A stretch of 64,000 bases of DNA. It comes from Oryzibacter oryziterrae (GTDB taxonomy: Bacteria > Pseudomonadota > Alphaproteobacteria > Rhizobiales > Pleomorphomonadaceae). The position numbers and the translations under genes are program-made. The DNA lies in assembly GCF_021864535.1 (NCBI RefSeq), contig NZ_JAKJIC010000006.1:1-64000 (forward strand). Reading direction: 5' to 3'. Below are positions 52,934 to 63,384 of the stretch, piece by piece; the stretch's first letter is position 1, and each line of letters begins with the position of its first letter. Under the pieces are notes generated by a model that had not been told where the DNA came from, searched no databases, and was given only the letters and a program-made list of their open reading frames with translations.

Positions 52934-53404
52934 TCAGTCCAGGAGATAGCGGTCGGCGACCTTGAACCAGAAGTCGACGATGGTGCGAACGATTTCGCCC
53001 ATGCCTTCCTGCGTTTCCGGCTTGGAGATCACGGCATTGGCCCCGAAGTCATAGGCGCGCCGGATGGCGCCTGGATCGGTGCCACGGGTCAGAACCACCA
53101 CGGGCAGGGCCTTGTGACGGGGATCGCGCCGCATCTGGGTGAGCAGGCGAGGGGCGTCGGACCCGGGCAGGTCGAAGTCGAGAATCACAAGGTCGGGGCT
53201 GGACGACTTGTCGGTCTGGCCACGATCGATCTGCTCCATGGCCTCTGCCGCGTTGGACGCTGTTGATATGGCCAGGGATATCGGGGATTGTGATAGCAAC
53301 CGATAAATCACGCGCAAGTCGTTTTGGCTGCCCTCGACGATCAGAATGCGCGCGTCACTATCGTTAGGTCGTAAAAATTTCTGATCCGAGTCCAGGGTCG
53401 TCAA
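52934..53404 (-). CDS. Stand-alone response regulator receiver protein
   Basis: A 156-residue CheY-like protein without output domain. The phosphorylatable Asp is in LVILDFDLPG, the conserved Thr in VVLTRG and Lys in VISKPE. The acidic pair that binds Mg2+ at the start is unusual: ILIVEGSQND has Glu-Gly where two acidic residues are normal. About 20 extra residues precede the fold. No histidine kinase is adjacent. The partner is unknown. Confidence 0.88.
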   Translation of the reverse strand: MTTLDSDQKFLRPNDSDARILIVEGSQNDLRVIYRLLSQSPISLAISTASNAAEAMEQIDRGQTDKSSSPDLVILDFDLPGSDAPRLLTQMRRDPRHKALPVVVLTRGTDPGAIRRAYDFGANAVISKPETQEGMGEIVRTIVDFWFKVADRYLLD

Positions 53405-53922
53405 GGTTGTACGTCAGCTCATTTCCGGCCTATCGATTGCAAAATTGCACTCAATAGTTGATTTATACACGCCATGTATCTATATGCTACATGAAATTTA
53501 CCTCAATTGAAATAGCTTGGCTGTTGAAAGTTGTTTCGTTGCGTGGAATTCGCAGGTCTGGCGACAGTATGTGCCATTCATCTATAAAATCTCACAATGC
53601 GATTGCCAAACTACACATGCCTTTTGCGATATATTTGCCATGTATAGCATCATTCAACCCAATATTTCCCCGCAGGATTGCATCCTGCCGCGGTTGCAGG
53701 GGCGGACCCGACGCCTCGTGGCGCATCGGCTTGCCGCACTTCGGCCCCAGCAGCGCACACTTGCGTCAACCTGCCGCGGTGTCTGGATGTGCGATCAAAG
53801 GACCGACTTTGCCGGCTCTACTACGGGAGACTACGTGATTTTGATTGCATTGTGCCGTAAGATCCAGACAAAGGCCGGCGCCGTGAGGAGGTTCCGGTCA
53901 GAAAAAGCGGGGGGAGGCAGGG
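53405..53922. other. AT-rich intergenic region before TRAP transporter
   Basis: About 250 bases (53405-53650) are clearly AT-richer than the surroundings. They contain an inverted repeat at 53473-53493 (CATGTA / TACATG, nine-base spacer) and a GCCATGTAT sequence at 53471 and 53638 (the latter partial). Open frames here have no ribosome binding site or domain. The second half (53650-53900) is GC-rich and also without a gene. Confidence 0.45.
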
Positions 53923-54462
53923 ATGAGGGGGCTGTTGCAGCTGTGCAGGGGCATTGATCTCCTGAACACACAAGTGAACCGTCTTGCGAAGTGGCTCTTG
54001 CTGGTCGCCATCTTCGTCAGCGTCGGCAATGCGCTGATGCGGAAGCTTTTCTCGATCAGCTCCAACGCCTATCTCGAACTGCAGTGGTATCTGTTCTCCG
54101 CTGTCTTCCTGCTCTGCGCCGGCTATGCGCTGCTGCGCGGAGAGCATGTGCGCATCGACCTCATCTACGGTCGTCTTTCGCGCCGGACGCAGATCCTGAT
54201 CGAGATCTTCGGCACGCTGGTCTTTCTCCTGCCCTTCTGCGTCATCACGGTCGATCTCGTGTGGCCGGTCGTGGTCGACAAGTTCCACTCCGGCGAAACC
54301 TCGCCCAACGAGGGGGGGCTGTTGTTCTGGCCGGCCTGGGCGCTGATCCCGGCTGGCTTCACCCTGCTCGGATTGCAAGGGGTCTCTGAACTGATCAAGC
54401 GGATCGCCTTCCTGACCGGCGATGGGCCGGATCCCCTGCGCGACCAGATCAAGTCCCACTAA
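53923..54462 (+). CDS. TRAP transporter small permease (DctQ)
   Basis: A 179-residue membrane protein with four helices, the small permease of a tripartite ATP-independent transporter. The RGEHVRIDLIYGRL loop after helix two is the DctQ signature. A GGGAGG site precedes the ATG. The large permease gene follows after 85 bases. Confidence 0.92.
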   Translation: MRGLLQLCRGIDLLNTQVNRLAKWLLLVAIFVSVGNALMRKLFSISSNAYLELQWYLFSAVFLLCAGYALLRGEHVRIDLIYGRLSRRTQILIEIFGTLVFLLPFCVITVDLVWPVVVDKFHSGETSPNEGGLLFWPAWALIPAGFTLLGLQGVSELIKRIAFLTGDGPDPLRDQIKSH

Positions 54463-54547
54463 GCGGCCGTCGACCTGACCTTTCAGGCCCCGCTTCCATT
54501 GTCGCTCGGAAATCATCTTCCAGCCAACCGCCGGTGAGACCATCCCG

Positions 54548-56212
54548 ATGCTTGCATTCCTGGCTGAAAATCTCGCGCCGATCATGTTTGCGGCGCTCGT
54601 CCTGTTCATGTTGCTGGGCTATCCCGTTGCCTTCGCCCTGGCCGCCTGCGGCTTCTTCTTCGGCGTCGTCGGCATCGAGCTCGACCTGTTGTCGCCCAAT
54701 CTGTTCCAGGCCATGCCCGATCGCATCTGGGCGACCATGGGCAATGAAACGCTGCTGGCGATCCCCTTCTTCACCTTCATGGGGTTGATCCTCGAGCGAT
54801 CCGGCATGGCGGAGGATCTGCTCGACACCATCGGCCAGCTGTTCGGGCCGGTGCGCGGTGGTCTCGCCTATGCGGTGATCTTCGTCGGCGCGCTGCTTGC
54901 GGCCACCACCGGCGTGGTCGCCGCGTCGGTCATTTCCATGGGGCTGATCTCCCTGCCAATCATGCTGCGTTATGGCTATGACCGCCGCATCGCCGCCGGT
55001 ACCATCGCCGCCTCGGGCACGCTGGCGCAGATCATCCCGCCGAGCCTGGTGCTCATCGTTCTGGCCGACCAGCTTGGCCGTTCGGTCGGCGACATGTACA
55101 AGGGCGCCTTCATTCCCGGTCTGGTGCTCACCGGCTTCTACGCCGGCTTCATTCTCCTCGTCTCGATCTTCCGTCCCCACTATGTGCCGGCGCTGCCGCC
55201 GGAGGCGCGGACGCTCAGGGGCATGAAGCTGCTCTTCAAGGTGGTCACCACGCTGGTGCCGCCGCTGGTCCTGATCTTTCTTGTGCTCGGCACCATCTTC
55301 ATCGGTCTTGCCACGCCCACCGAAGGCGGGGCCATGGGCGGCGCCGGCGCGTTGCTGCTGGCGCTCGTCAATCGGCGCCTCAACATGACGATGATCCGGC
55401 AGGCGCTCGACACCACGGCGCGGCTGTCGGCTTTCGTGGTGTTCATCCTGCTGGGGGCGCGCGTCTTTTCGCTCACCTTCTACGGCATCAACGGCCACGT
55501 CTGGGTCGAGCATCTGTTGACCGCCATTCCCGGCGGGCAGCTGGGCTTCCTGATCGTCGTCAACGTCATCGTCTTCTTTCTGGCCTTCTTCCTCGATTTC
55601 TTCGAACTGGCCTTCATCATCGTTCCCTTGCTGGCGCCGGTTGCCGACAAGCTCGGGATCGATCTCATCTGGTTCGGCGTGCTCCTGGGCGTCAACATGC
55701 AGACGTCGTTCATGCATCCGCCTTTCGGCTTTGCCCTGTTCTATCTGCGTTCGGTGGCGCCGGAGCGGGCCTATCCGGACAAGGTGACGGGCAAGATGAT
55801 CAACCCGGTCACCACGATGCAGATCTATTACGGGGCCATTCCCTTCGTGCTGATCCAGATCCTGATGGTGGCGCTGGTGATCGCCTTCCCGGGCATCGTC
55901 GACTACAAGTCCAACGCGCCGCTGGTCGACCCGGCGACGGTTCGCATCGATCTTCCGACGCCGGCCGGCGGCGCCGGGTCCAATCCCTTTGGTGGCGGAG
56001 CCGGGGCCAATCCCTTTGCGCCGCCGGGCGGAGCGGCAGCGCCGAGCTTCGGAACGCCCGCGCCGGATTTCGGAGCGCCTGCGCCCGCGGCTCCGGCGGC
56101 GCCGCCGTCCGGCCTGCCGGCACCTGATTTTGGCGCACCCGCTCCGTCCGCCCCGACAACGCCTCCATCCGGCTTGCCCGCCCCGGATTTCGGCGCCCCA
56201 CCCAAGCCCTGA
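54548..56212 (+). CDS. TRAP transporter large permease (DctM) with Pro/Gly-rich tail
   Basis: A 554-residue permease. The first 460 residues are the normal DctM fold of about twelve helices, with GSILERSGMAEDL-type, GVVAASVISMGLI, ASGTLAQIIPPSLVL and TPTEGGAMGGAGAL motifs. The last 85 or so residues form a low-complexity tail of Pro, Ala, Gly and Phe containing three APDFGAP units, which is not part of the usual DctM (about 430-460 residues). It lies in an inferred cytoplasmic or periplasmic tail after the final helix. A stem-loop terminator follows. Confidence 0.92.
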   Translation: MLAFLAENLAPIMFAALVLFMLLGYPVAFALAACGFFFGVVGIELDLLSPNLFQAMPDRIWATMGNETLLAIPFFTFMGLILERSGMAEDLLDTIGQLFGPVRGGLAYAVIFVGALLAATTGVVAASVISMGLISLPIMLRYGYDRRIAAGTIAASGTLAQIIPPSLVLIVLADQLGRSVGDMYKGAFIPGLVLTGFYAGFILLVSIFRPHYVPALPPEARTLRGMKLLFKVVTTLVPPLVLIFLVLGTIFIGLATPTEGGAMGGAGALLLALVNRRLNMTMIRQALDTTARLSAFVVFILLGARVFSLTFYGINGHVWVEHLLTAIPGGQLGFLIVVNVIVFFLAFFLDFFELAFIIVPLLAPVADKLGIDLIWFGVLLGVNMQTSFMHPPFGFALFYLRSVAPERAYPDKVTGKMINPVTTMQIYYGAIPFVLIQILMVALVIAFPGIVDYKSNAPLVDPATVRIDLPTPAGGAGSNPFGGGAGANPFAPPGGAAAPSFGTPAPDFGAPAPAAPAAPPSGLPAPDFGAPAPSAPTTPPSGLPAPDFGAPPKP

Positions 56213-56220
56213 ACGGCAAA

Positions 56221-56244
56221 CCGGCCCGGATTGCTCCGGGCCGG
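56221..56244. terminator. Stem-loop between TRAP genes
   Basis: CCGGCCCGGA / TCCGGGCCGG arms with a four-base loop lie between the convergent dctM-like and dctP-like genes. A weak TCGTTTCG tail follows on the + strand. Confidence 0.65.
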
Positions 56245-56286
56245 CTCGTTTCGTGGCCTGTCTTCAGATCCGTGGACGCGTCCGGC

Positions 56287-58375
<2,089 letters not shown>

Positions 58376-58396
58376 GCGCGCTGTCGGTTTTAGCCG

Positions 58397-59506
58397 TCAC
58401 ACCGCATAGAGCGAGGCGCCGAGCATCAGGGCGCCGAACAGCAGGATCACAACCGCTGCCGCGGCTTCGAAGGCCGTGTGCAGGTGCGCCGTCCAGGCAG
58501 CTTCCGGTCGGCTCGCCGCCGCGCGGAGCGCAACGGCCCTGACCGAGACCGCCAGCAGCGTCAGCGTCGCGACGGTCAGGCCGGTGCCCATGCCCATGGC
58601 GAAAGTGGCGAGGATGCCGGCGGCATAGATGCCCTGGCTCAGGGCGAAAACCAGCACGATCAGCGCGCCGGTGCAGGGGCGGAAGCCCACGGCTGCAATG
58701 GCCGAGGACGCCTTCTTCCAGTCGAGCTTGCCGGCCACCGCGTCAGGCGTCGGCGCATGCACATGGCCGCAGTCGCAGGCGAGCCCCCCGTGGTCGTGAT
58801 GGTGATGGCTGTGATCGTGGTGATGATGGTGGTGCCCATGGTCATGAGCGTGGCCATGATCGTGATGGTGGTCATTGTCCGACGCAAAGGCGACCGCTTG
58901 GCCTCCCGTCGTCACGGCGATCGGTGCATAACGCTCGCCGAAATTCCGCGCGATCGGCTGGACGATCTTGCGCCAGACCAGCCAGACGCCGAGGCCGGTG
59001 ATCAGGGCGAAGGAGCCGATCTCCATCACCTGCGCCGCCTGCGTCATTGCGATGGACGTGGCGCCGAGCGCAATGGCGGCGATCGATACCAGCACCACGG
59101 CGGCCACAGCCTGCGCCAGCGCAGAGACGAAGGCCAGCACGGCGCCGTTGCGCGCGGTCTCACGGTTGGCCAGCACATAGGCCGAGATCACCGCCTTGCC
59201 ATGACCGGGGCCGGCGGCGTGCAACACGCCATAGAGGAAGGAGAGGGCAATCAGCCACAGTCCGGCGCGGCCGTCGGTCTTCATGGCGCGCAGCGTTGCC
59301 GTCAGTTCCTGATAGAACTGCGACTGCCAGCGGGCGATCGCGGCGAAGAGGCCGGGCAGGAAGCCGCCGCCGGTCGGAGCGGGTTCGGGCAGTCCCACGC
59401 CGAAGGGGCCTGCGGCGAGCGCTGCGTGGCTTGAAAGCGCCATCAGTCCGGCGCCCAGCGCCAGCGACAGGGCAAGACTTGCAGCAACACGGCCGCGATG
59501 CGTCAT
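58397..59506 (-). CDS. Nickel/cobalt exporter family protein (NicO/RcnA-like)
   Basis: A 369-residue membrane protein with six to seven helices. The N-terminal signal-like helix is followed by YGVLHAAGPGHGKAVISAY, the family motif with metal-binding His residues, and a long cytoplasmic loop with a His-rich stretch (about residues 210-240, more than 15 His mixed with Asp). FRPCTGALIVLVFALS marks the second family motif. The ATG at 59506 overlaps the preceding stop by four bases. It probably exports Ni2+ or Co2+. Confidence 0.9.
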   Translation of the reverse strand: MTHRGRVAASLALSLALGAGLMALSSHAALAAGPFGVGLPEPAPTGGGFLPGLFAAIARWQSQFYQELTATLRAMKTDGRAGLWLIALSFLYGVLHAAGPGHGKAVISAYVLANRETARNGAVLAFVSALAQAVAAVVLVSIAAIALGATSIAMTQAAQVMEIGSFALITGLGVWLVWRKIVQPIARNFGERYAPIAVTTGGQAVAFASDNDHHHDHGHAHDHGHHHHHHDHSHHHHDHGGLACDCGHVHAPTPDAVAGKLDWKKASSAIAAVGFRPCTGALIVLVFALSQGIYAAGILATFAMGMGTGLTVATLTLLAVSVRAVALRAAASRPEAAWTAHLHTAFEAAAAVVILLFGALMLGASLYAV

Positions 59507-60201
59507 GGGCATGAGATGTCGGCCCCGTTGGTCAGGTCGTTGGTGATCATCTGCAGATCCGCCGGGATGTTGCGCTGGTCGGCGGGAATCTGCGCCAGCG
59601 CCGCCATGGCGGCGGGATCCATGGAGTTGGAGTCCGGCCGGAACACCTTGAAGCTGCAGCCGGACGGTGCCTTGTCCAGCATCAGTGGCGTATCCTTGTC
59701 CTCGACGAAGTCGAAGGCGACGAAATAGGTGGGGTCATAGACCTCGAGCCGCGTCTTGTGTCCGGCGACGGTCACCGCGCCCTTGGTGGGCAGGGTGAAG
59801 TAGAGCGTCAGCAGGCCCTGGTCATCGGCTTGCAGCCAATATTCCTTGGGCGGATCGAAGTCCGCATCCTTGCCGTCGATGGTCAGGAAGGTGAAGAAGC
59901 CATAGTCAGGCATGGACTTGATGTTGAGATCGGCGAGAGGCTTCAACTCCTCCACCGACAGCTTGCCGTCGCCGTTGGTGTCGAGGCCCTGGCTGGCAAA
60001 GGCCGAATAGGCGTCGTCGAAGCGCCAGATGTTGCGGATGGCTGTGATCCGCCCCTCAGCGTCGAACACCACTTCCGCCTTGGCATCGACGAAGACATGG
60101 GGGTGGGCCACTGCGGCCGTTGTGGCGCAGGCAATGGCCAGCGACGTCGCGGCGGCCAGACGGGGCAGGTTCATCCAGGCGGACATCCGGGACCAGAGCA
60201 T
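59503..60201 (-). CDS. DUF1007 family exported protein
   Basis: A 232-residue secreted protein with a Sec signal (cleavage near VAHA after the hydrophobic run LAIACATTAA). The mature protein begins HPHVFVDAKAEVVFDAEG and contains an EF-hand-like DTNGDGKLSVEEL (about residues 68-80). DUF1007 proteins usually pair with NicO exporters and may present metal. It is translationally coupled with the exporter (ATGA). The ATG at 60201 has AAGGA six bases before; 60207 is also possible. Confidence 0.88.
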   Translation of the reverse strand: MLWSRMSAWMNLPRLAAATSLAIACATTAAVAHPHVFVDAKAEVVFDAEGRITAIRNIWRFDDAYSAFASQGLDTNGDGKLSVEELKPLADLNIKSMPDYGFFTFLTIDGKDADFDPPKEYWLQADDQGLLTLYFTLPTKGAVTVAGHKTRLEVYDPTYFVAFDFVEDKDTPLMLDKAPSGCSFKVFRPDSNSMDPAAMAALAQIPADQRNIPADLQMITNDLTNGADISCP

Positions 60202-60304
60202 GTTCATTCCTTGGGTGTGCAGATGCGCACCGCGTCGAAACCGGCGCGATGGTGTCGTCCCAATTGGGGCATTACGATGACGACGGTCAAGCGCACAAAA
60301 GCGA

Positions 60305-61255
60305 TCATTCCACCGCAGGTTCGGCGTCCTCGCGCGGCGTGCCGCCGAGGCCGGCGCGGCAGCGATCGCCTTCTGTTTCGAACCACTTGACCAGATGATC
60401 GACGAAGGCGCGGATCTTGGCCGACAGGTGGCGCCGGTGCGGATAGACGATGTAGATGGCGGCAAGGCCGATCTCGTAGTCGTCAAGCACGACCTCCAGC
60501 TTTCCGTCGGCGATGTCCTGCTCCACCATCAGATAGGGCACGCAGCCGAAGCCGAGGCCGGCGAGCGCTGCCATGCGCACCGCCATGGGCGAGTTCACCT
60601 CGATGCGGCCCGAGATCTGCACCGTCTGCTTCTGGCCGTCCACCAGGAAGCGCCAGTTGAAGCGGTTGCGCAGGTTGCTGTCGATGACGCAGGGCACGCG
60701 GGCGAGGTCGTCCGGGTGGGTGGGCCGGCCGAAGGTCTCGAACAGGTCGGGCCGGGCGACGGTGACGAAGCGATAGTCCGAGAGCTTGCGGGCGATCAGG
60801 CTGGAGTCCTGCAGTTCCGACACGCGGATGGCGCAGTCGAAGCCCTCGTCCACCAGGTCGATGAAGCGGTCGTCCAGCTTCAGCTCCAGCTTGATGGAGG
60901 GATGCAGGCGGGCAAAATCCATGATGGCGACGCCGAGCGCGTCATCGCCAAAGCTGCGCGGCGCGGTGACGCGCAACAGACCCGTCGGCTCGCCATGGCG
61001 GTCGCGCACCATGTCCTGCAGATCATCGACGCGCTGCAGGATTTCGCCGGCATCGCGATAATAGGCGTGACCGAGTTCGGTGAGCGACAGGCGGCGCGTC
61101 GTCCGGTTCATCAGGCGGGCGCCCAGTTCGTCCTCGAGCTCCTTCACATATTTGGAAATCAGCGCCTTGGAGCGGCCCAGCTTGCGGGCGGCGGCGGAGA
61201 AGCCGCCGGCGTCGACGACCTCGACGAATGTGCGCATGCGCGTGAGCGTGTCCAT
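60305..61255 (-). CDS. LysR family transcriptional regulator
   Basis: A 316-residue regulator with N-terminal helix-turn-helix (MRTFVEVVDAGGFSAAARKLGRSKALISKYV) and substrate-binding domain (for example LLRVTAPRSFGDDALG and GLGFGCVPYLMVEQ). The C-terminal 15 residues are a loose tail. It is encoded upstream of the DUF1007/NicO pair in the same direction (103-base gap), and upstream sequence is divergent toward the ornithine decarboxylase leader. Effector unknown. Confidence 0.92.
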   Translation of the reverse strand: MDTLTRMRTFVEVVDAGGFSAAARKLGRSKALISKYVKELEDELGARLMNRTTRRLSLTELGHAYYRDAGEILQRVDDLQDMVRDRHGEPTGLLRVTAPRSFGDDALGVAIMDFARLHPSIKLELKLDDRFIDLVDEGFDCAIRVSELQDSSLIARKLSDYRFVTVARPDLFETFGRPTHPDDLARVPCVIDSNLRNRFNWRFLVDGQKQTVQISGRIEVNSPMAVRMAALAGLGFGCVPYLMVEQDIADGKLEVVLDDYEIGLAAIYIVYPHRRHLSAKIRAFVDHLVKWFETEGDRCRAGLGGTPREDAEPAVE

Positions 61256-61367
61256 GAATGACGCTTTCCAGTTGGCTGCTCGATCGGCGGTCCTGGCCTG
61301 TGGCTGCCGCGAGAGAGATCCTGCCTGCTCACCTTGTCCGATTCGTGCCCGTTTGTAGACTGGGTTT

Positions 61368-61432
61368 CCGCGGCAGATTGTTAAGGATTTGTCAGGAAAT
61401 TCAACTGGAAAGCCCGGATTTCCGGGCCTTTT
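61368..61432 (+). ncRNA. Candidate small RNA ending at an orphan terminator
   Basis: A sigma-70-like promoter can be drawn with TTGTCC (61334-61339), a 16-base spacer and TAGACT (61356-61361). About 65 bases on, GCCCGGATTTCCGGGC is followed by CTTTTT (61412-61432). No coding gene on this strand lies before the terminator. A short RNA, or an upstream transcript start for the decarboxylase leader, are both possible. Confidence 0.3.
61412..61432 (+). terminator. Orphan intrinsic terminator
   Basis: A seven-base stem (GCCCGGA / TCCGGGC) with a two-base loop is followed by a T-run on the + strand only. A second weaker stem-loop with seven Ts follows at 61441-61462 (GGAATA / TATTCC). Confidence 0.75.
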
Positions 61433-61479
61433 TGGCGGCTGGAATAGGTTATTCCGTTTTTTTCTAGCATTTTCTCTTG

Positions 61480-61900
61480 CACGAGGGGGCGATGGGGATT
61501 ACATCCGCTCTTGCCCAATTTCGCACGTGCCTGTGGTTGCGTGCCGGCTTCGCTAGGGCCGCTAACGGCGGTTCCGGCGAGGGCAAGCCGGTGACCGGAG
61601 ATAAACCGGGTCTAAGCTGCTTCTCAAGCGGCGGACGCGACTTAAAGCAACGACGTAGAGGGCTTTTTTGGTCTCTGCCGGCGCTCCAAACGCCGGGGTT
61701 ACTGAAGAGGCAACTACTTCCTTGCCGGACGTGCGGATCGGAGAAATCCCTTCCAATCAAAGGCTGGCCGACTGAAGCGTTCATTCGTCACGGTGATCTG
61801 ACCGGGGATGGCTGTCGCTCAAGTCAACACTTCACCCTCCGGGTCCCCATGGGGTCCGGATGAGGGTTCATGTCGCTTGCGCCTCGGGTCCACACCGATG
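61480..61900 (+). ncRNA. Probable speF-type regulatory leader RNA
   Basis: About 480 bases without a normal gene precede the fold-III ornithine decarboxylase. The stretch has several hairpins (for example CCGGCG / CGCCGG at 61678-61696 and a long interrupted stem at 61833-61868 that pairs TCCGG with CCGGA and CCCC with GGGG), purine-rich conserved-looking segments, and lies in the place where the speF RNA motif is known in alphaproteobacteria (Corbino et al. motif set, Rfam speF). The boundaries are approximate. Assignment is by position and character, without a covariance search. Confidence 0.5.
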
Positions 61901-61961
61901 CGCGGGATGGGATGATTCACCCTCGTGTGCCGCACCTTGGACGCTCGGAGCTCCGACTGAC

Positions 61962-63092
61962 ATGACCGCTCGCATCCTCGACTTCCTCGCCTCCCGACGA
62001 CCCGAAGGCCCCTGCCTCGTTGTCGATCTCGACGTTGTTCGCGACAATTTCACCGCGTTCCGTCATGCGCTGCCGGACACCCGCATCTTCTACGCCGTGA
62101 AGGCCAATCCGGCGCCGGAAGTTCTGTCGCTGCTCGCCGATCTCGGCTCCTGCTTCGATTGCGCTTCGATCCCCGAGATCGAGATGGCGCTCGCCGCCGG
62201 TGCCACGGCCGACCGCATTTCCTTCGGCAATACCATCAAGAAGGAGCGCGACATCGCCCGCGCCTTCGAGCTGGGCATCCGCCTGTTCGCCGTGGATTGC
62301 GAAGCCGAAGTCGACAAGATCGCCCGTCAGGCCAAGGGGGCCAAGGTGTTCTGCCGCATCCTGTGCGACGGTGCCGGGGCCGAATGGCCGCTCAGCCGCA
62401 AGTTCGGCTGCGAGCCGTCCATGGCTGCCGAAGTTCTTGAATATGCCCATCATTCCGGTCTCGATGCCTATGGCGTGTCCTTCCATGTGGGCTCGCAGCA
62501 GGCCAATCTCGAGGCTTGGGACGGGGCGCTGGCGTCGGCTGCCGCCATCTTCAACCAGTTGGGCGAGCGCGGCATCACGCTGCGCATGGTCAACATGGGC
62601 GGCGGCTTCCCGACCCGTTACCTCAAGGACGTGCCGGCCACCGAGGCCTATGGCCGCTCGATCGACGAGGCTGTGCGTCGCCATTTCGGCAACCACATTC
62701 CCGAGACGATCATCGAGCCCGGCCGCGGCATGGTCGGCGGCGCCGGCATGATCAAGGCCGAGGTGGTGCTGATCTCCAAGAAGCACCGCGACGACGAGCA
62801 GCGCTGGGTCTATCTCGACATCGGCAAGTTCGGCGGTCTGGCCGAGACGATGGAAGAGGCGATCCGCTATCCGATCCGCACCCGTCACGACGGCACGGAA
62901 ACCGCGCCCTGCATCCTCGCCGGCCCGACCTGCGACAGCGCCGACGTCCTCTATGAGAAGACGCCCTATCCGCTGCCGCTGTCGCTGGAAATCGGCGACG
63001 AGGTGCTGATCGAGGGCACCGGTGCCTACACGACCACCTATTCGGCGGTCGCCTTCAACGGCTTCGCGCCGCTCAAGGCCTATGTGATCTGA
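61962..63092 (+). CDS. Type III PLP-dependent ornithine (or lysine) decarboxylase
   Basis: A 376-residue decarboxylase of the alanine-racemase fold. The PLP lysine is in FYAVKANPAPEV, the family HVGSQQ, GGGFPTRY, EPGRGMVGGAG and the active-site Cys-Asp in GPTCDSADVLY are intact. Relatives make putrescine from ornithine and some also cadaverine from lysine. A CGGAG element precedes the ATG at 61962. The upstream leader RNA and homospermidine synthase in the same window argue for ornithine decarboxylase in the polyamine pathway. Confidence 0.92.
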   Translation: MTARILDFLASRRPEGPCLVVDLDVVRDNFTAFRHALPDTRIFYAVKANPAPEVLSLLADLGSCFDCASIPEIEMALAAGATADRISFGNTIKKERDIARAFELGIRLFAVDCEAEVDKIARQAKGAKVFCRILCDGAGAEWPLSRKFGCEPSMAAEVLEYAHHSGLDAYGVSFHVGSQQANLEAWDGALASAAAIFNQLGERGITLRMVNMGGGFPTRYLKDVPATEAYGRSIDEAVRRHFGNHIPETIIEPGRGMVGGAGMIKAEVVLISKKHRDDEQRWVYLDIGKFGGLAETMEEAIRYPIRTRHDGTETAPCILAGPTCDSADVLYEKTPYPLPLSLEIGDEVLIEGTGAYTTTYSAVAFNGFAPLKAYVI

Positions 63093-63096
63093 TCCT

Positions 63097-63277
63097 GTGA
63101 CCAAAGGTCACCCGAGCCGACCGGCGAGGCGGCCCGTATGGGCCGTTCACCCGGAAGCCCAAGTGACCGAAGGTCACCCGAGCCGACCGGCGAGGCGGCC
63201 CGCAAGGGCCGTACCCCCAGAGGCCCAAGTGACCGCAGGTCACCCGAGCCGACCGGCGAGGCGGCCCGCGAGGGCCG
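63097..63277. repeat. Three tandem 66-bp units with hairpins
   Basis: Units begin at 63097, 63163 and 63229 (period 66; the last is a 49-base core). Each starts GTGACCnnAGGTCAC, a short inverted repeat, then CCGAGCCGACCGGCGAGG, then CGGCCCnnnnGGGCCG, a second hairpin. The copies differ mainly in the loops. The array starts four bases after the decarboxylase stop codon and ends about 107 bases before the GNAT gene. Confidence 0.85.
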
Positions 63278-63384
63278 AAAGGAAAACAGGAAAAGACCCC
63301 GACTGACATCGCTCCGGACGGCTGTTCGCCCGGTACCCGTTGACCTGCTTGCCTCCGAGACTGCCGGAGGCTCGGGTTGCTGCC

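Noticed and set aside
53638-53647. GCCATGTATA as a further HutC-type site
   Set aside because: Only one half resembles the operator and the palindrome is missing.
53458-53957. Open frames of 126 and 146 codons before the TRAP genes
   Set aside because: No ribosome binding site, odd composition (many Cys, Ile and Arg), and they run into the TRAP small permease start in another frame.
63097-63277. CRISPR array
   Set aside because: Only three units, no unique spacers, and most of each 66-base unit is repeated. No cas genes are in the window.
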